NCBI RefSeq assembly: GCF_932526225.1
Contig: NC_064044.1
Location: 6,166,747-6,230,746 of the forward strand
DNA from: Nematostella vectensis
Taxonomy: Eukaryota; Cnidaria; Anthozoa; Actiniaria; Edwardsiidae
DNA length: 64,000 nucleotides
Reading direction: 5' to 3'
Shown in pieces: positions 61,851 to 64,000 of the stretch (its first letter is position 1; every line of letters begins with the position of its first letter). Position numbers and translations under genes: made by a program. The notes beneath the pieces were generated by a model. It had not been told where the DNA came from, made no database searches, and worked only from the letters and a program-made list of their open reading frames with translations.

Positions 61851-62010
61851 ACATTCCTGCTAGGTGAGTAAACAAGTGAAAGAGTGGCTGGTAGGTGAAT
61901 GGGCGAATGAATGTTCTCAGAATGTTCTGATGTTCTCTCTTGTTCTTAGTTCTTGAGTAAGCAAGTGAATGAATTGCTGCTCGTTGGTGATTGGGCGAGT
62001 GAACCAAGTG
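61851..62010. repeat. Degraded duplicate of the exon 76 donor and flank
   Basis: The sequence tcctgctaggtgagtaaac at about 61,855 closely resembles ttctgctaggtgagtgaac at the end of exon 76 (61,609-61,627). It is followed by gaatgggcgaatgaatg and later tcgttggtgattgggcgagt, which match the adjacent minisatellite. The copy carries an intact-looking gtgagt donor at 61,864 but no coding exon in front of it. Confidence 0.5.
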
Positions 62011-62875
62011 ACTCCGCGTGAACATGGCTTTGCCTTATGATATTGACTCTTCATTTATTTATGATCCGAAACAACCCAAAAAATCATCACTATCACCGAT
62101 CACCATTGTAAAGCGAGTACAACAGTGGCATAAACAAAAACACCAGTTATCGCAACAGTAATCACATAAAAACTATGGCGACCTTTTCTAATATATAATT
62201 ATATTATTACCTCCGTCCGTAAGTCCGTAAGGTCAGTAAACACCCCGTCATTTTTTGGGATATAATAAAAAATCTGGCGTAGAATACGAATGTCGAGGTC
62301 TTTTTGCCCGTTTCGGCCTAAAAGTTGACTTTTTGGTGATTGTAATTTTACTTCTGGTTGAATATACGGCGGAGGTTAATTTACCCTATAGGTTTTAACA
62401 CTAATTTGGTGGTTTTTGCCCTTAAATAAAACGATCTTCGTAGATTTCAATGGCTATGAAAAATATATAATCGAAAAAATTCACTGTAAAAATTCTTGTA
62501 TGCAAATATTCTCAAACTTAGTTTGTTTTGATCATAAGTTTCGCGGGACACAAAAAGCTGTGTTTTTCCAAAATTTACCCAAAGTCATTAGCAAACATGC
62601 CTGGTAAAAACTCTCAGAGCATCATCCGAAAAGTTTGAGAACGATGAAGAATAAGAACCTGTCCCTTACAAACCTACAAAAACGAAATGTGAGCTGACAT
62701 AAATGAGATTTACAACGATACTCCATCAACAGAACAGAAGTAAAACAAAGTCAAATGGTAGATTTCACTCGTGAAAAGAAAGTGGATAGTCTCAATTTAC
62801 TCAATAAAACGGTCAATTTTATTCACAGTCCTTCTATTATGCAACTACTACCATTTTATCACTAGAATATCCACA

Positions 62876-63252
62876 GGTAGCCCAAGCTCTTTATTTGTCC
62901 CTAATGATACTTACGGTAAACATAGGGCGAAAAACAAAATTAGTGAAAAATACAAAAACAACTTGTTGAAAAGACGTGTGTAGTCTAGTGTCGTGTGTTT
63001 TGTTTTTTTGCGTGTTCTTTGGCCGTATTAAAGCCCCTTTTTCAATATTTAAGATTCACGATTTGAACTTTTACCCGAACAAAGGGAGGAAGTGTGTTTT
63101 TGAGGACGGAACGTGAGGTATGTCCAAAATTACTTTCATACCTTACACACCTCTTTTCAACAAGTTGTTTTTGTACTTTTCACTAATTTTGTTTTTCGCC
63201 CTATGTGTTTACCGTAAATATCATTAGGGACAAATAAAGAGCTTGGGCTACC
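62876..63252. mobile_element. Inverted-repeat (foldback) element, MITE-like
   Basis: The left arm (62,876-62,983) starts ggtagcccaagctctttatt and ends aacttgttgaaaagacgtgt. The right arm (63,144-63,252) is its reverse complement with few mismatches and ends gagcttgggctacc. The arms are about 108 nt around a 160-nt centre with no open frame. No clear target-site duplication was seen (flanks atccaca and tttgcta), so the superfamily is unassigned. Confidence 0.5.
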
Positions 63253-64000
63253 TTTGCTATTTAAGAGCATAACTATGTTTAATGTTGCTCTTGAGAGAAT
63301 AAATCACCAAACAATTCAATTCAAATCACAACAACGATTCATGAATGAAAATACCATTTTGTTGTCGATGAGTCGGCTGCTTCGAAATTTTTTATTTCAG
63401 TAATCTCATCCCACTTTGGAGGTTATATAAGGAGCAGGTTCTTCTGATTCATCGTTATCAAATTCTCTATAACCTTCGAGTGATGATTGTTTTGCTGTGT
63501 TTTGCTTGTGCGTTTGCAAAATGACCTTGGATGAACTTGAAAAAAAAAAACAGCATTTTGTGTCGTGCAGAACGATTTAGATTTTAACAAGAGACCATGA
63601 TGTAAGAGAACGAATCCCCCGTATTAGGGTATGCTCCAATGATGACGTCCGTAAAAACTATTTTTAGAACAAGCAGTTATTTTTAGATACGTCTCTGATT
63701 GATTAGCGCTCACGTTTCCCAGCAACATGAGTCTTACGCGCGATCAGATCTTGAGCATTTTAAGCCGACAAAGGTGTTTTGGAAATCTTTTTGACCGAAA
63801 ATACCTTCCTTTTTTACGAACGCTGTAAAATGACCTTCCATAAAGTACGCTTGAGCCAATCAACCGTTCCTGGGACATTGAAATGCATAAAGTGCGTGAT
63901 TTTAGGCTCTGGGATCAACTTCCCCAGTAAAAGTTTTCACTGCTGATTCGCAAATTATAACACAACAATCAATCATAAATCTGTGTTTACAAAACACAAT

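Larger units (their letters stand above)
61617..64000 (+). other. Long intron (presumed) after domain 76, no exon found
   Basis: About 2.4 kb with no Calx-beta exon B. It contains a short minisatellite (61,632-61,719), a degraded copy of the exon 76 donor region (about 61,851-62,010), and an inverted-repeat element (62,876-63,252). The rest (62,020-62,870 and 63,260-64,000) is A+T-rich with short open frames only, and I recognise nothing in it. One candidate acceptor near 63,927 (cttccccag) leads to an early stop in the required phase. Confidence 0.5.

Noticed and set aside
63918-63960. Candidate exon B of domain 76 after cttccccag
   Set aside because: In the required phase it meets a stop after a few codons and lacks the DY, E-F and NDD motifs.

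Overview
The window is the interior of one very large, intron-rich animal gene on the + strand, with both ends outside the window. Consensus GT-AG splice sites, A+T-rich introns and an extracellular-type Calx-beta repeat architecture point to a metazoan. A marine invertebrate such as a cnidarian or sponge is my guess, but the sequence alone does not settle the taxon.

Positions 1 to about 57,323 are a head-to-tail tandem array. Each unit of about 0.8 kb (lengths seen: 732, 799, 802, 805-810, 820 bp) carries exon A (106 nt), an intron of 153 or 156 nt, exon B (236 nt) and an intron of 234-322 nt. The exon pair is 342 nt and encodes exactly one 114-residue Calx-beta domain (Pfam PF03160 type). 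The intron between domains is phase 1 and the intron inside a domain is phase 2, so whole domains can be gained or lost without a frameshift. I count 71 complete units plus a partial first exon B. I found no stop or frameshift in any of these exons.

By length and diagnostic bases the array divides into four zones: type I, 806-810 bp units (1-16.3 kb, Lys at residue 96); type II, 802 bp units (16.3-44.3 kb, Gln96, often Met57); a 1-kb island of type I at 38.8-39.8 kb inside type II; and type III, mostly 820 bp units with an 11-bp intron insertion (44.3-57.3 kb). Recent multi-unit duplications are visible in several places.

From 57.6 kb the modules become steadily more diverged (domains 73-75, then exon A of domain 76). 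Their introns are longer and unique, and hold a TTAA-bounded inverted-repeat element, an ACTC-rich simple repeat, a short minisatellite and a second inverted-repeat element. No exon was found from 61,617 to 64,000, and the gene must continue because its last visible exon ends at a splice donor.

The visible coding part sums to 150 exons, 25,605 nt and about 8,535 residues. The encoded protein is repetitive, very acidic, nearly cysteine-free and rich in N-glycosylation sequons, as expected for an extracellular Ca2+-dependent adhesion or matrix filament. Candidate relatives by architecture are ADGRV1/VLGR1-like receptors and sponge aggregation-factor-like proteins. The ends needed to decide (signal peptide, transmembrane or GPCR domains) are not in the window.
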